This document shows, piece by piece, positions 16,555-25,818 of a stretch of DNA of 64,000 bases (position 1 is its first letter; every line of letters starts with the position of its first letter). The stretch is from the NCBI GenBank assembly GCA_965227255.1, contig CBDDFS010000002.1:310001-374000 (forward strand), written 5' to 3'. Below the pieces are notes generated by a model. The model had not been told where the DNA came from, ran no database searches, and worked only from the letters and a program-made list of their open reading frames with translations. This DNA is from CBDDFS01 sp965227255. Its GTDB lineage: Bacteria; Bacteroidota; Bacteroidia; Flavobacteriales_E; Vicingaceae. The translations under genes were made by a program, and so were the position numbers.

Positions 16555-16974
16555 TTAAAAGTGCCGCAAAGTTAGGCAAAAATCCTCCCTGCTTCTCATA
16601 GTCTCCTGTTCCTCAGCGCTTTTGTCTCTATATCCTATCAAATGCAGCAATCCATGTGCCATCACCCGATGCAGCTCATCAATAAATGCCACATCAAGCT
16701 CAGCTGAATTCTCTTTAATTCTGTCTATGCTCAGATAAATCTCCCCAGATAGATTCTCTGTATCATTCTGGAAGGTTATGACGTCTGTGTAATAATCGTG
16801 TTGCAAAAAATCTTTATTGATCTTCAGCAAATTCTCGTCGCTTGTGAAGATAATGTTGAGGTCCTCAATAGTTCTTCCTTCGGCATGGGAAATTTTCCCC
16901 AGCCATTCCGAAACTTTCTTCTCGTTTTTAATGGAAAAATCTATATCGTCACAGAAAAATTGAATCTCCTGCAT
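16555..16974 (-). CDS. ybeY: Endoribonuclease YbeY (16S rRNA 3' maturation)
   Basis: 139 residues with the UPF0054 signature HGLLHLIGYRD at 107-117. The usual zinc triad is H-x3-H-x5-H; here the ligands would be His107, His111 and Asp117 instead of a third His. The residues after it (KSAEEQETM) follow the family pattern. YbeY acts in 16S rRNA processing and ribosome quality control. It sits between the RsbW-like ATPase gene and mnmG in a tight leftward operon. Confidence 0.92.
   Translation of the reverse strand: MQEIQFFCDDIDFSIKNEKKVSEWLGKISHAEGRTIEDLNIIFTSDENLLKINKDFLQHDYYTDVITFQNDTENLSGEIYLSIDRIKENSAELDVAFIDELHRVMAHGLLHLIGYRDKSAEEQETMRSREDFCLTLRHF
16567..16574 (-). promoter_or_regulatory. 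Possible internal -7 box for mnmG
   Basis: On the minus strand TAACTTTG matches TAnnTTTG and lies within the 3' end of ybeY, 31 nt before the mnmG ATG. If used, the parS-like palindrome would fall in the 5' leader of mnmG. No -33 box is evident. Confidence 0.25.
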
Positions 16975-16993
16975 TCAGGATAAGATATATTGA

Positions 16994-17410
16994 TCAGTAC
17001 GCCTTAAAGATAATTTCAACGGTAGATCCACCATCGGAGTAAACGACATCATTGGCGAGGTTTCTCATTAGAAAAATTCCTCGTCCGTCAGGTTTTTCAA
17101 TATTTTCTGGTGCCGTAGGGTCCGGAACATTATCGAAGTCAAATCCTTCTCCCTGGTCTTTGACTGTGAATCTGTATTCATCACCAAAGTGTTTGAAAGA
17201 AATATCTACCTTCTTTGATTCGTCTAATTTGTTCCCATGAAGAATGGCATTGTTGACAGCCTCCGTTAGTGCTACCAGCATATTCCCATAATAATCCGGG
17301 CTTAGCTCGTAGTCTTCGAAAATGACATCTATAAGATTCTCCACCTCTGAAATATTCTCCATTTTTGAGATCAATTCAATCTTCCTTGATTCAAGAGGTG
17401 CAATTGTCAT
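16994..17410 (-). CDS. RsbW-like HATPase_c anti-sigma/serine kinase family protein
   Basis: 138 residues forming a single GHKL ATPase domain. The N box is LTEAVNNAILHGN, the G1 box VKDQGEGFDF, and the G2 box GRGIFLMRNLAND. Proteins of this size and motif set are RsbW/SpoIIAB-type kinases that bind sigma factors or phosphorylate STAS proteins. No partner sigma factor or STAS gene is adjacent, so the target is unknown. It overlaps the DUF4175 gene by 4 nt. Confidence 0.87.
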   Translation of the reverse strand: MTIAPLESRKIELISKMENISEVENLIDVIFEDYELSPDYYGNMLVALTEAVNNAILHGNKLDESKKVDISFKHFGDEYRFTVKDQGEGFDFDNVPDPTAPENIEKPDGRGIFLMRNLANDVVYSDGGSTVEIIFKAY

Positions 17411-20400
17411 TGGGATAAGTTTTTATAATATTCTTCTACCTTATCTTCGAAATATCGCTTAAAGCTAATATTTTCTTTTATTAACTCCTCATGATTACCG
17501 TACCTCGACCTATAATACTCCTTTGCATCAAAAAGGTTACCCTTTTCTTTTTCGCTTCCGGTAATTGATTCGCGCCTTTCTTCCATATCTTGCTCTCTTT
17601 CAGCATCTTCCGCTTCAAGCATGCGAGTTAAAATTTTTTCCTGTCTCATGATGGTTTCTTGTGTGATCTGCCTGTTCACAATGTCCCTCTCCGTTTCTTC
17701 CATCATCTCACCGATCTTCTGAATTTTTTTCGCATCCTTCTGGTCTGCATTTTCAGACATTTTTCTAAGTTCTTCACGAATTTTTGCTTGTTCTGCAGCC
17801 ATTTTCGCCAGAGATTCCGCCTCTTTGTCACCCTTGCCCTGTTGTCCGGGCTTTTCGCCTGGTTTCTTTCCCTGCTCCATCATTTTTTTCATTTCCTTCA
17901 ATTGATCATTCAATTGTTTCTGCATGCTCTTCATAGAAGAAGAAGATGGCTGATTACTTCCAGGTTTTTTGCATTGTCCCTGCGACTGTGCCATTTGCTC
18001 CTGCAGCTGATCTACAATCTCACTTAATAGAAGTGCCAGGTTATTTGTTGAAGTCATTGCGAGCTGTTGATGACGAGAGACATTGTTCATTTTTCTTTCC
18101 GTCATTGCCTTAATTGACTTTTCCATCTCTCTTTTTGAAACAGCAGTCTCTCTGTTTATAATGGGCTCTATCTGAACAATTCTTTTGCTAAGGGCATTCA
18201 GTGAATCCTCAACAACCTTCATCCCGTCTAAAATCGATCTTTGTTCTTTCGTGATCTCGTTAAAACGTGGGTCATCATTCCTCATGCCTTTCATGTCCTG
18301 CATGATTTCTTCTTGTCTGAATGATATTTCTATCAGATTCTCAAGCGTATTTCTTAAAGATTGAACATCCTCAGCAGCTTTAGCCTTCATACCCATTTGA
18401 AGAGCATTGAGATCGTCTTTCATCTCAGACATTTTTTGCTCGGCGTTCTTTTGATTTTCACCTGCTTTCTTGTTCTTTCCTTTCTGAAGCTGCTCACTCG
18501 CATTCTTCATGTCATCTTTTGTACCCTCTCGCTTTTCTTCATTATTATTCAGGTCGTGTTTATTTTCAAGCTGCTCATTCATTTCACTCAGCTTGTCCAT
18601 TTCTTCATCCCATTCCTCAAATTTCTGATTCAGTTCGTTTTGCTTTTCCTCAAGACTTTCGTCTTTGGTCTTTCCTTCTTCCGTTTCTTCTCTGAGTGCG
18701 TTTTGTTCTTCCTGTAATTCATCGAGCTTTTCCAGAGTGTTTTCCAGCTGCATCTCAAATTCGTACTGCCTGAATAACTCAAGGCTGCGGTCGAGCTCCT
18801 GTTCCAACTGTTCATTTGATAGTTCTATGTCCTCCAGGGCTTCCTGTACATCTTCTTTTCGCAGTTTATCCATCAACTCCTCAAGCTCCTTGAGTTTTTC
18901 CAAAGTCTCGTCATCCAGAACCTTTTCCATAAGTTTTTCGAGCTCCTCGCGCTTCGAATTGATCTCCTCGCTATGTTTCATTTCATCTTCGAAGGAGTTC
19001 TTTTTCTTATTCTTTTCACTGATCTCATTGAGGCGGTTCTTTAAAGACTCATTCTTTCTCAAAAGATCCTCTATTCTTTTTTTATCAGACCAGTCGAGTT
19101 TTTTCTCGTCAACCATATCCTTTTGAAGATCCTTTATTTCTTCTTTTAATTCTCTTGCCTCTTCTATGGCCTCTTCCATTTCCTTTTCTATATCATCAGT
19201 CAAGCCTTCCTTCTCCGCAATAATTTCTTCCTGAGAAGGCAGCCTGTATATCATATTTCTTGAGCGGGAATATTTAGGGCCATTAACGCCGTCGTTATCC
19301 CACACCTCGAAGAAGTAAACGATTTCATCTCCGGCATTCACGTCCCAGGCAGACCAATCCACCTCATATACAAATTCCCAATTCTTTAGTCCTTTTTCGA
19401 GTCCAAGCTCCCTGTACTTGGTCTTCTCGCCGTTGACAATGTAACCGAATCTGAACTTTGACAATCCATAGTCGTCGCTTATTCTACCCACATAAACATT
19501 CTCTACTTCAAGGCTATCCATGTTCTGATAAACTTCTATCCTCGGACTATTGTCGTAAACAACAGAAAGCTTGTAATTAATTGAATCAGAGAGCAGTCCA
19601 TTTTCATTGCCTGCTCCAAAACTATATTCTGATGAGCGTGTAAAAACCGAGTCGAGAATTACAGCTTGTTCCTTGATGGCTCTTCGGGATATCTTGGAAT
19701 CAAAGTTTGTGGTGAGATATTCGGCGTTGTCTACTTTTATCTTCCATTTGATTCTCGTTCCTTCCGGAACATTCAAATTTCCGATGTTTTTAAATTCCTG
19801 GTCTTCCTTATTTACATAAGACGGGTAGTCCAGGTAAACATCAAATTCCCTGATCATCGGCCGGCTTAATACTTCCACCTTGAATTCTTCAGATTCGACT
19901 CCCTCTGCTGTCAGATTGAACGAGAAATCCTTTGTTACATTCTTTAGTGAATATTTATACTGATTCTGACTAACCTTTCGTGCTTTGCGAATTTTCCCAT
20001 CCGAGTTTACAAATACATCATTTGGCAGAACATCTCCATTAACCTCAATATCAATGTTATACGACTCATTTTTAATTGCTCTGGAAGAAGCCTTGACATT
20101 AAATACGAATGGGGGAGGTGGTTTTATGTCCTGACTATAAAAAACCACTCTTTTCGTGCCATATTGAAAGACATCGGGAAATATTGCTCCCAGTGCAATC
20201 AGACATATGATTACAATTCCTGAATTTCTTAGAAATCTGAGCCCTCTTTTAACCGATGCCGACAAGTGGAAAGGAACATCCCTCAGATTATAGGCTTTCT
20301 GATTGATAGCCGCTGTGATTACCTCGCTTTGGCTTTGGTCTTTCATTCTCTCGAGCAAAAGAATATTCAATAGCTTGTCATCTACCTCCTTGACCTGGCT

Positions 20401-20706
20401 GCCTATGCGTAAAGAGAGTGCTTCATCGTTCATTCTTCTGATCATTCCAATGGCCCTCATGAGAGGAATCATTACCATGTAAATGAATGCTGAAATTAAG
20501 GCGACAAGCAAAGCATAAAAAACAACGGCGCGTATCTCGCTGCTACTTTTTACAGAGTATTCAACAAGACTAACAAATAATAAAAGGAAGCCTGCCGACA
20601 CCAGAAAAACAGCTCCATTCATCAGCGAAGCATTGATGTAATGTCGTCTGGCAAAAGACCTCATGCGGTCTTTTATTTCGGCATGATATGTTTCTTTGTC
20701 CGCCAT
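17407..20706 (-). CDS. DUF4175 family membrane protein with long coiled coil
   Basis: 1099 residues. Three hydrophobic segments lie near the N-terminus (about 27-47, 61-80 and 160-178). A beta-rich, presumably periplasmic region (about 195-480) follows, and then a very long Glu/Lys/Gln-rich region predicted as coiled coil (about 490-1000). This organisation is characteristic of DUF4175 proteins of Bacteroidota and Alphaproteobacteria, whose function is unknown. Its position between lytic transglycosylase and mnmG/ybeY genes hints at an envelope role. That is context only. Confidence 0.85.
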   Translation of the reverse strand: MADKETYHAEIKDRMRSFARRHYINASLMNGAVFLVSAGFLLLFVSLVEYSVKSSSEIRAVVFYALLVALISAFIYMVMIPLMRAIGMIRRMNDEALSLRIGSQVKEVDDKLLNILLLERMKDQSQSEVITAAINQKAYNLRDVPFHLSASVKRGLRFLRNSGIVIICLIALGAIFPDVFQYGTKRVVFYSQDIKPPPPFVFNVKASSRAIKNESYNIDIEVNGDVLPNDVFVNSDGKIRKARKVSQNQYKYSLKNVTKDFSFNLTAEGVESEEFKVEVLSRPMIREFDVYLDYPSYVNKEDQEFKNIGNLNVPEGTRIKWKIKVDNAEYLTTNFDSKISRRAIKEQAVILDSVFTRSSEYSFGAGNENGLLSDSINYKLSVVYDNSPRIEVYQNMDSLEVENVYVGRISDDYGLSKFRFGYIVNGEKTKYRELGLEKGLKNWEFVYEVDWSAWDVNAGDEIVYFFEVWDNDGVNGPKYSRSRNMIYRLPSQEEIIAEKEGLTDDIEKEMEEAIEEARELKEEIKDLQKDMVDEKKLDWSDKKRIEDLLRKNESLKNRLNEISEKNKKKNSFEDEMKHSEEINSKREELEKLMEKVLDDETLEKLKELEELMDKLRKEDVQEALEDIELSNEQLEQELDRSLELFRQYEFEMQLENTLEKLDELQEEQNALREETEEGKTKDESLEEKQNELNQKFEEWDEEMDKLSEMNEQLENKHDLNNNEEKREGTKDDMKNASEQLQKGKNKKAGENQKNAEQKMSEMKDDLNALQMGMKAKAAEDVQSLRNTLENLIEISFRQEEIMQDMKGMRNDDPRFNEITKEQRSILDGMKVVEDSLNALSKRIVQIEPIINRETAVSKREMEKSIKAMTERKMNNVSRHQQLAMTSTNNLALLLSEIVDQLQEQMAQSQGQCKKPGSNQPSSSSMKSMQKQLNDQLKEMKKMMEQGKKPGEKPGQQGKGDKEAESLAKMAAEQAKIREELRKMSENADQKDAKKIQKIGEMMEETERDIVNRQITQETIMRQEKILTRMLEAEDAEREQDMEERRESITGSEKEKGNLFDAKEYYRSRYGNHEELIKENISFKRYFEDKVEEYYKNLSQ

Positions 20707-20748
20707 ATTTGGGACTATCCAATTTCGGACTTTTTTAGATGTCTTCGG

Positions 20749-21753
20749 TCAATTTGATCTTAAAGACGAAAGAGCGATTGCCTCAAGCTCCCTGAGATAT
20801 TCTCTTTTATCAAATTTAGGTGCAAAAACATAGGCGTCAATATTAACCAGATATCGCCCTTCTGCATCCACAAAAGAGTAATGTACAAAAGGTCCTCCCA
20901 TGAAAGCACCTTTCATATTCCACAATCCGCGAAGCTCTTTCACATACTTTTTCTCAAAACCCAGCTCTTTCTCAGCGGGTGGGTATTCTTCGTAAGTGCT
21001 CATAAAACTCCCTTCATTGGGACCTTCAACCCACTTAACTCTTTCGTTTCTTTCGGCAAGAATGTTCACAGTCTCCAGGGATCCAACTGAATCATAGGGT
21101 ATCTTATAGAAGAGCATGCCCATGCTGACCTGATGCCCTTTGTGATCATAATCTTTTCTAATCCACACAAGGTCATCTAATTCTTTAGCTAGAACAAAAT
21201 CATTGGGTATTAATGGATCAATGCCTATTCTTGATTTTACTTTTGACGAGAGCTCTGCATTTCTCAACTTTCCAAAAGCTGTTTGAAGGCGCCTCCATTC
21301 TTCCTCTCTGAATCGATCTGCAATCCCCTCACAATTCTTTGAAAGTATTTCTGCCGCCTGCTGATTTGAATTCGCTTTGATGACTAATACAAGTTGATTG
21401 TTTGCCCAAAGATTTTCCTTCAGTACATAACTTGCCTTTTTCGTGCTCTTTTCCTTTTCAACGATAATAATATTTCGAGTTACCTTAAAGATCTGCTTGA
21501 AATCTCTTGGTGTTACACTAATTACATTAAAAATGGGTTCGCTCTGGGGAAGGCCATCCTGCGGCCTTGACAGACAATTCAGCAATTGATCCCCCGCATC
21601 AGATGTCCACAGTGAAGAGTCCATGACAACAACAACCTCTCCCGAGTTTCCTGTAGAATTCTGCTTAATGTCCTCACCTCCAAGAAAGCATCCAAAAAAG
21701 AATGTCAGAAAGGTCAGAACTGCCGCAATACTTACCTTGTTATTATAGGTCAA
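20749..21753 (-). CDS. DUF4837 family lipoprotein
   Basis: 334 residues from a TTG start, which lies 5 nt after the stop of the upstream transglycosylase gene and is preceded by AAAAGG. The signal ends at FFFGC, so it is probably lipidated. The start of the mature part (GEVVVVMDSSLW) and the repeated DFKQIFKVTRNIIIVEK phrase are typical of DUF4837, a Bacteroidota family of unknown function. It lies in a conserved envelope cluster with the LysM transglycosylase and DUF4175. Confidence 0.83.
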   Translation of the reverse strand: MTYNNKVSIAAVLTFLTFFFGCFLGGEDIKQNSTGNSGEVVVVMDSSLWTSDAGDQLLNCLSRPQDGLPQSEPIFNVISVTPRDFKQIFKVTRNIIIVEKEKSTKKASYVLKENLWANNQLVLVIKANSNQQAAEILSKNCEGIADRFREEEWRRLQTAFGKLRNAELSSKVKSRIGIDPLIPNDFVLAKELDDLVWIRKDYDHKGHQVSMGMLFYKIPYDSVGSLETVNILAERNERVKWVEGPNEGSFMSTYEEYPPAEKELGFEKKYVKELRGLWNMKGAFMGGPFVHYSFVDAEGRYLVNIDAYVFAPKFDKREYLRELEAIALSSLRSN

Positions 21754-21758
21754 CCTTT

Positions 21759-23249
21759 TTAGGATTTTGAAGCAACGATAAGTTTATCACCGGGCTTTAG
21801 TTTTTTATAATTGACACCCCGATTCAAATTTTTCAATTCTGTAACCGTAAGGCCGTCGTACATTTTAGCGATGTCCCATAATGTATCGCCCGATTTAATA
21901 ACGTGATATTTATAGTTTGGATTGTCCTTCTGAACAACTTTGACTTCCGTCTTAGCCACAGGCTGTGAAGTAACTTTTTTATCCGTGTAAATAACAAGTT
22001 TTTGCCCGGGGTATATCCTGTTCGAATACAAGTTGTTCCAATCCTTCACTCTTGAAAGCCCCACACCATAACTTTCTGCGATAACACCCAGAACTTCTCC
22101 GCTTTGTACAACATGAATGTGCTCGTATTCGCTTTTTGCTACAGGTCTTGGTTGTGCTTTTTCTTCTTCTGGCACTACTCTGTTGTTGATATAGTCTTCA
22201 AATCTGTCCTTGTGCTTTAGGTATGCATTCATTAGTCCAATTGGCATAGTTACTGCATAGGCCTCACCGTTTTCCGGTAAAATTCCTCTTTTGTAAGAAG
22301 GGTTCAGATAATACAACTGCTCAATGTCAGAACAGAAATATTGAGACAGATCATTCAGATCGAAAGGCCCCTTTAACATAAGGGTGTCTGTTTTCAGATC
22401 GAGACTGTCGGGATATCTTCTCACTAATTCGTGTTCGTCACTATAGTACATTGCATAATTCACGGCAACAAAGGCGGGAACATAGCCCCTTGTTTCACGA
22501 GGCAAATATTTTCGGATCTCCCAATAGTTCTTTTTTCCTCCAGATCTTCGAATGGCTTTATTTACGTTTCCCGGTCCGCAATTATATGCAGCGATCACCA
22601 ACTCCCAGTTTCCATATATGCTGTACATGTTTCTAAAATATCGACAGGCCGCATCGGTAGCCGCATATACTTCGTATCGCTGGTCTATGTATGAATTGAT
22701 TTCAAGGTCGTAGTATTTCCCTGTTCTGTACATGAACTGCCATAAGCCGGCGGCTCCCGCTCTGCTTTTTGCCCTAACATTCAAGGCAGACTCAACAATG
22801 GCGAGGTATTTGAATTCAAGCGGTATGTCATATTTGTCAAGTGCTTCCTCGAAGATTGGAAAATAGTATTCCGAAAGTCCCAAACAATTTTCTGTAAGCT
22901 CCCTTTTTTTATACAGGTAGAGGTCGATGAATGCACTAACATATCTGTTATACGTAAAATCACATGGAGACAAAGCATCGAGCGTTGACAATCTGCTTTT
23001 ATATATGCTGTCCCTGTTATCCGGCATAAGGATCTGTGCATCAGAAATGTCTGCATTTCTTTCTTGTTCAGCCATCATAACGTTTTTGTAATAATGATTG
23101 ATGACAAAAGAATCCAGGTGATTCAGATAGAAAACGGCCTCTTTTTCATATATATCCATTTTAGCCGTGGGACTCGACGTGGTATCATTTCCGCTTGCGA
23201 ACAGCAATACCGGTAAGGATAATAAAATGGAAAAAACCAACTTCTTCAT
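21759..23249 (-). CDS. mltD: Membrane-bound lytic murein transglycosylase, MltD type, with two LysM domains
   Basis: 496 residues from MKKLVFS at 23249, chosen because the signal peptide starts there; the ORF extends 7 codons upstream. The GH23 SLT domain (about 115-235) carries the catalytic Glu in AIVESALN, followed by AGAAGLWQFM and the AAYNCGPGNV motif. Two LysM repeats follow (about 385-428 and 449-493: HVVQSGEVLGVIA..., YHVIKSGDTLWDIA...), which bind peptidoglycan. It cleaves the glycan strand to form 1,6-anhydro ends and is probably outer-membrane or periplasm bound. Confidence 0.92.
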   Translation of the reverse strand: MKKLVFSILLSLPVLLFASGNDTTSSPTAKMDIYEKEAVFYLNHLDSFVINHYYKNVMMAEQERNADISDAQILMPDNRDSIYKSRLSTLDALSPCDFTYNRYVSAFIDLYLYKKRELTENCLGLSEYYFPIFEEALDKYDIPLEFKYLAIVESALNVRAKSRAGAAGLWQFMYRTGKYYDLEINSYIDQRYEVYAATDAACRYFRNMYSIYGNWELVIAAYNCGPGNVNKAIRRSGGKKNYWEIRKYLPRETRGYVPAFVAVNYAMYYSDEHELVRRYPDSLDLKTDTLMLKGPFDLNDLSQYFCSDIEQLYYLNPSYKRGILPENGEAYAVTMPIGLMNAYLKHKDRFEDYINNRVVPEEEKAQPRPVAKSEYEHIHVVQSGEVLGVIAESYGVGLSRVKDWNNLYSNRIYPGQKLVIYTDKKVTSQPVAKTEVKVVQKDNPNYKYHVIKSGDTLWDIAKMYDGLTVTELKNLNRGVNYKKLKPGDKLIVASKS

Positions 23250-23447
23250 TTCAAACGATTTATAGCTCACAAATTAAAACAGAGAATTCGACCTATATGT
23301 TGTGTTGCGTGCATTATTCCAACGATTCATTGTTGATTAAATTACGTGACTTGATCAAAAAGGATACTCAAGCAAACAAGTGCCAGAAATTTATTCTAAG
23401 GAAATGCCTTGGTAAAACCAATTTCCGAAGCAAGAGGTCAGGAGGGA

Positions 23448-23657
23448 TCAGTCTTTCTTATCCTCTTCGGAATCTCCAGATTCCTGGTCTTTCGTAGCAT
23501 CTTTAAACTCCTTGATTCCTTTTCCGAATCCTTTCATCAGCTCAGGAATTCTCTTGGCGCCAAAAAGCAAGATTACGATAACAACGATCAGAATAATTTG
23601 AGGGGCTCCGATCATACCCAGCAACACCGTCAGATTCATCAGAAATATTTCGTTCAA
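23448..23657 (-). CDS. tatA: Sec-independent protein translocase TatA/E subunit
   Basis: 69 residues: one N-terminal membrane helix (about 15-33, PQIILIVVIVILLFG), then the FGAKRIPELMKGFGKGIKEFK hinge and amphipathic helix that define TatA/E, then an acidic tail rich in Asp/Glu. A second in-frame ATG at residue 7 could be the true start. TatA polymerises to form the Tat export path for folded proteins; tatC is not in the window. Gene order tatA-mltD-DUF4837 is leftward, with a 198-nt gap before mltD that holds no recognisable gene. Confidence 0.92.
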   Translation of the reverse strand: MNEIFLMNLTVLLGMIGAPQIILIVVIVILLFGAKRIPELMKGFGKGIKEFKDATKDQESGDSEEDKKD

Positions 23658-23753
23658 AATTAGTAATTCTTTTGATTTCTAAAATTTTAGGTTCTCGTGA
23701 AATCCTCATGATAATTGATATTTTGATTTAATTTGCATGCATTCTCAATCAGC

Positions 23754-25001
23754 ATGAAAAAAATTTTCCCCGTAATTCTTACGGTACTGTTTTCCTGTGG
23801 TCAGGTCAATCAAGGTGAATCGCCAGAGCTGGTGCGGACATTAACGAGTGGACATTGGTTATTTACTCTGGACCTGGGTGAGGTTACGTTGCCTGTTCAG
23901 GCTTTCTATTCAGAAGACAATGGTGAGAAGGAAATTTCCTTTTTGAACGGTGAAGAAGTCATAAAAACTCAGGATATATCCCAAAGAGGAGATAGCATCT
24001 TTATGAACCTGCCTTTGTTCGGAACCATCTTGTGCGGTAAGATTCAATCGGATTCTTTGATCTCAGGCTTCTATATGAACCCTTCAAAATCCAAGGATTA
24101 TAAAATTCCCATGACGGCTGTTTACGGGCTGCAAGAGTCTAAATCGAACACCACTGAAGCCTTTGATTTCTCAGGTAAATGGGAGGTTACTTTAAGTCCA
24201 AATTCAGACTCACCTGACAAAGCAATTGGCATTTTTGAACAATCCGACGGAAAAATTTCAGGTACTTTCTTAACTGAAACGGGTGATTATCGTTACCTGC
24301 AAGGAAAAGTAGAGGGTAATGCCATGGAAATGTCCTGTTTTGATGGGGCTCATGTCTTCATGTTCAGAGCTGAAGCAAATCCCGAGAGAGAGCTGAAAGG
24401 AACTTTCTGGTCTGGTAATCATTATCAAACAGACTGGACCGCTTTGAGAAATGACGACGTGGAATTATTGCATCCGGATTCTATCACAGCAATCCTCGAG
24501 GATATGCCGGAATTCAATCACAAATTTTTAGATCTCAATAACAAAGAGGTATCCATAAGTGATGAAAGATTTAAAGATAAAGTTCTAATAATCCAGATAA
24601 TGGGTACATGGTGTCCAAACTGTGCCGATGAAAGCAGAGATTTCGTCAAAATTTATAACAGGTATCAGGAAAAAGGGTTGGAGATCATTGCGGTAGCCTA
24701 TGAAAGAACAGAAGACTTTGAGGTTGCTGCACAAAGAATTCAAAAATTCAAGGACGATGTGGGCGCAGAGTATACTTTCGTTTATGCAGGGAAAGCTGAT
24801 AAAAAAGAAAATTCAAAAGACTTTGAAATGATTGATGGAATTACATCATATCCAACAGCCATATTTGTGGATCGTAAAGGAAAGATCCGAAAAGTTCATA
24901 CCGGTTACTATGGACCGGGTACAGGTAATTACCACATTAAATACCTGGAGGAAACTGAAATGTTCCTTGAAAAATTACTTTCAGAGGGAGTCAGCAGCTG
25001 A
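23754..25001 (+). CDS. TlpA-like thiol-disulfide oxidoreductase (lipoprotein)
   Basis: 415 residues from the ATG at 23754; the longer frame begins 7 codons earlier. The signal ends LFSC (lipobox). The middle part (about 140-235) has the beta-rich domain common in front of TlpA/ResA modules in this phylum. The C-terminal thioredoxin-like domain (about 255-410) carries the active site WCPNC and a cis-Pro region SYPTA. It probably reduces periplasmic disulfides. It converges on rpiB, overlapping by 11 nt. Confidence 0.88.
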   Translation: MKKIFPVILTVLFSCGQVNQGESPELVRTLTSGHWLFTLDLGEVTLPVQAFYSEDNGEKEISFLNGEEVIKTQDISQRGDSIFMNLPLFGTILCGKIQSDSLISGFYMNPSKSKDYKIPMTAVYGLQESKSNTTEAFDFSGKWEVTLSPNSDSPDKAIGIFEQSDGKISGTFLTETGDYRYLQGKVEGNAMEMSCFDGAHVFMFRAEANPERELKGTFWSGNHYQTDWTALRNDDVELLHPDSITAILEDMPEFNHKFLDLNNKEVSISDERFKDKVLIIQIMGTWCPNCADESRDFVKIYNRYQEKGLEIIAVAYERTEDFEVAAQRIQKFKDDVGAEYTFVYAGKADKKENSKDFEMIDGITSYPTAIFVDRKGKIRKVHTGYYGPGTGNYHIKYLEETEMFLEKLLSEGVSS

Positions 25002-25425
25002 TCTTTTCGACTCTGCCTTGGTGGCGGCCACCTTCGAATTCTGTATTCAAAAATACTTCAACACACTTTTCCGCTTCGGGCAATTCAATAAATCTCGCGG
25101 GTAAAGCAATGATATTCGCATTATTATGAAGTCTTGCTAATTCGGCTATTTCACTCTTCCAGCAAACGGCCGATCTAATTCCCTGATGCTTATTTGCTGT
25201 CATACTAATGCCGTTGGCACTTCCACAAATTAATATACCCAGGTCATACTCTCCCTTTTCAACGGCTTCGGATAAGGGATGTGCAAAATCAGGGTAATCT
25301 GCCCGATCAGAAGAATACGTGCCAAAATCTTTAACATCATTGTAACCCATTGATTTTAAATGTTTTAGAATATGAGTTTTCAAATCAAATCCTGCATGAT
25401 CGTTACCAATGGCGAGTTTTTTCAT
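24991..25425 (-). CDS. rpiB: Ribose-5-phosphate isomerase B
   Basis: 144 residues with the LacAB/RpiB signatures: GNDHAGFDLK at the N-terminus, the DYPDFAHPLSEAV phosphate region, and the active-site Cys in ICGSANGISMTANK. It interconverts ribose-5-phosphate and ribulose-5-phosphate in the pentose phosphate pathway. The GGRHQGRV tail is family-typical. It overlaps the convergent TlpA-like gene at its 3' end and has a long AT-rich region upstream. Confidence 0.95.
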   Translation of the reverse strand: MKKLAIGNDHAGFDLKTHILKHLKSMGYNDVKDFGTYSSDRADYPDFAHPLSEAVEKGEYDLGILICGSANGISMTANKHQGIRSAVCWKSEIAELARLHNNANIIALPARFIELPEAEKCVEVFLNTEFEGGRHQGRVEKISC

Positions 25426-25818
25426 CTTATCGACAATTTGTTGCTTACAAAGGTGAATAAATGTTGAAAACTGGGAATAAATTTTTCTTGATATCTAAGG
25501 ATAAAAGTCCAATGAAAATCTCTTTTCAAATTGACAAGTATTTTTTATCACATCTATTCAAAACTTATAAGCACTTTTTCACGTTTAACTTGAACTAAAG
25601 ATATCAGAAATTCCAAGCTTAATTCTTTATTAACCGATGTTTATTTAAATATTAATTTACTGGTTTAAAGCGACTTGAAATTTAACTTATGTCAACAACT
25701 TGTTGGAAAGCTTTTATAATTCAAAAATCCAAGAAAAATTAGATTTAATTTTAACAAATTAACAGCCCTAATAGTAATAACATATATTTCTTTTAAATAA
25801 TTATTTATTATAAGGTGT
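25426..25818. other. AT-rich intergenic region, 393 bp
   Basis: The upstream regions of rpiB (leftward) and the MORN/kinase operon (rightward) share this stretch. It is markedly more AT-rich than the flanking genes, with many A/T runs. TATATTTC at about 25783 is one base off a -7 box. No ORF, tRNA or strong hairpin was found. Confidence 0.6.

Noticed and set aside
18361..19126. Long rightward ORFs (118 and 153 codons, one very Ser-rich) opposite the DUF4175 gene
   Set aside because: They are antisense reflections of the Glu/Lys-rich coiled-coil codons; no start signal or family resemblance.
23250..23447. Possible small gene between mltD and tatA
   Set aside because: The only ORF through it overlaps both flanking genes on the opposite strand and shows no family resemblance.
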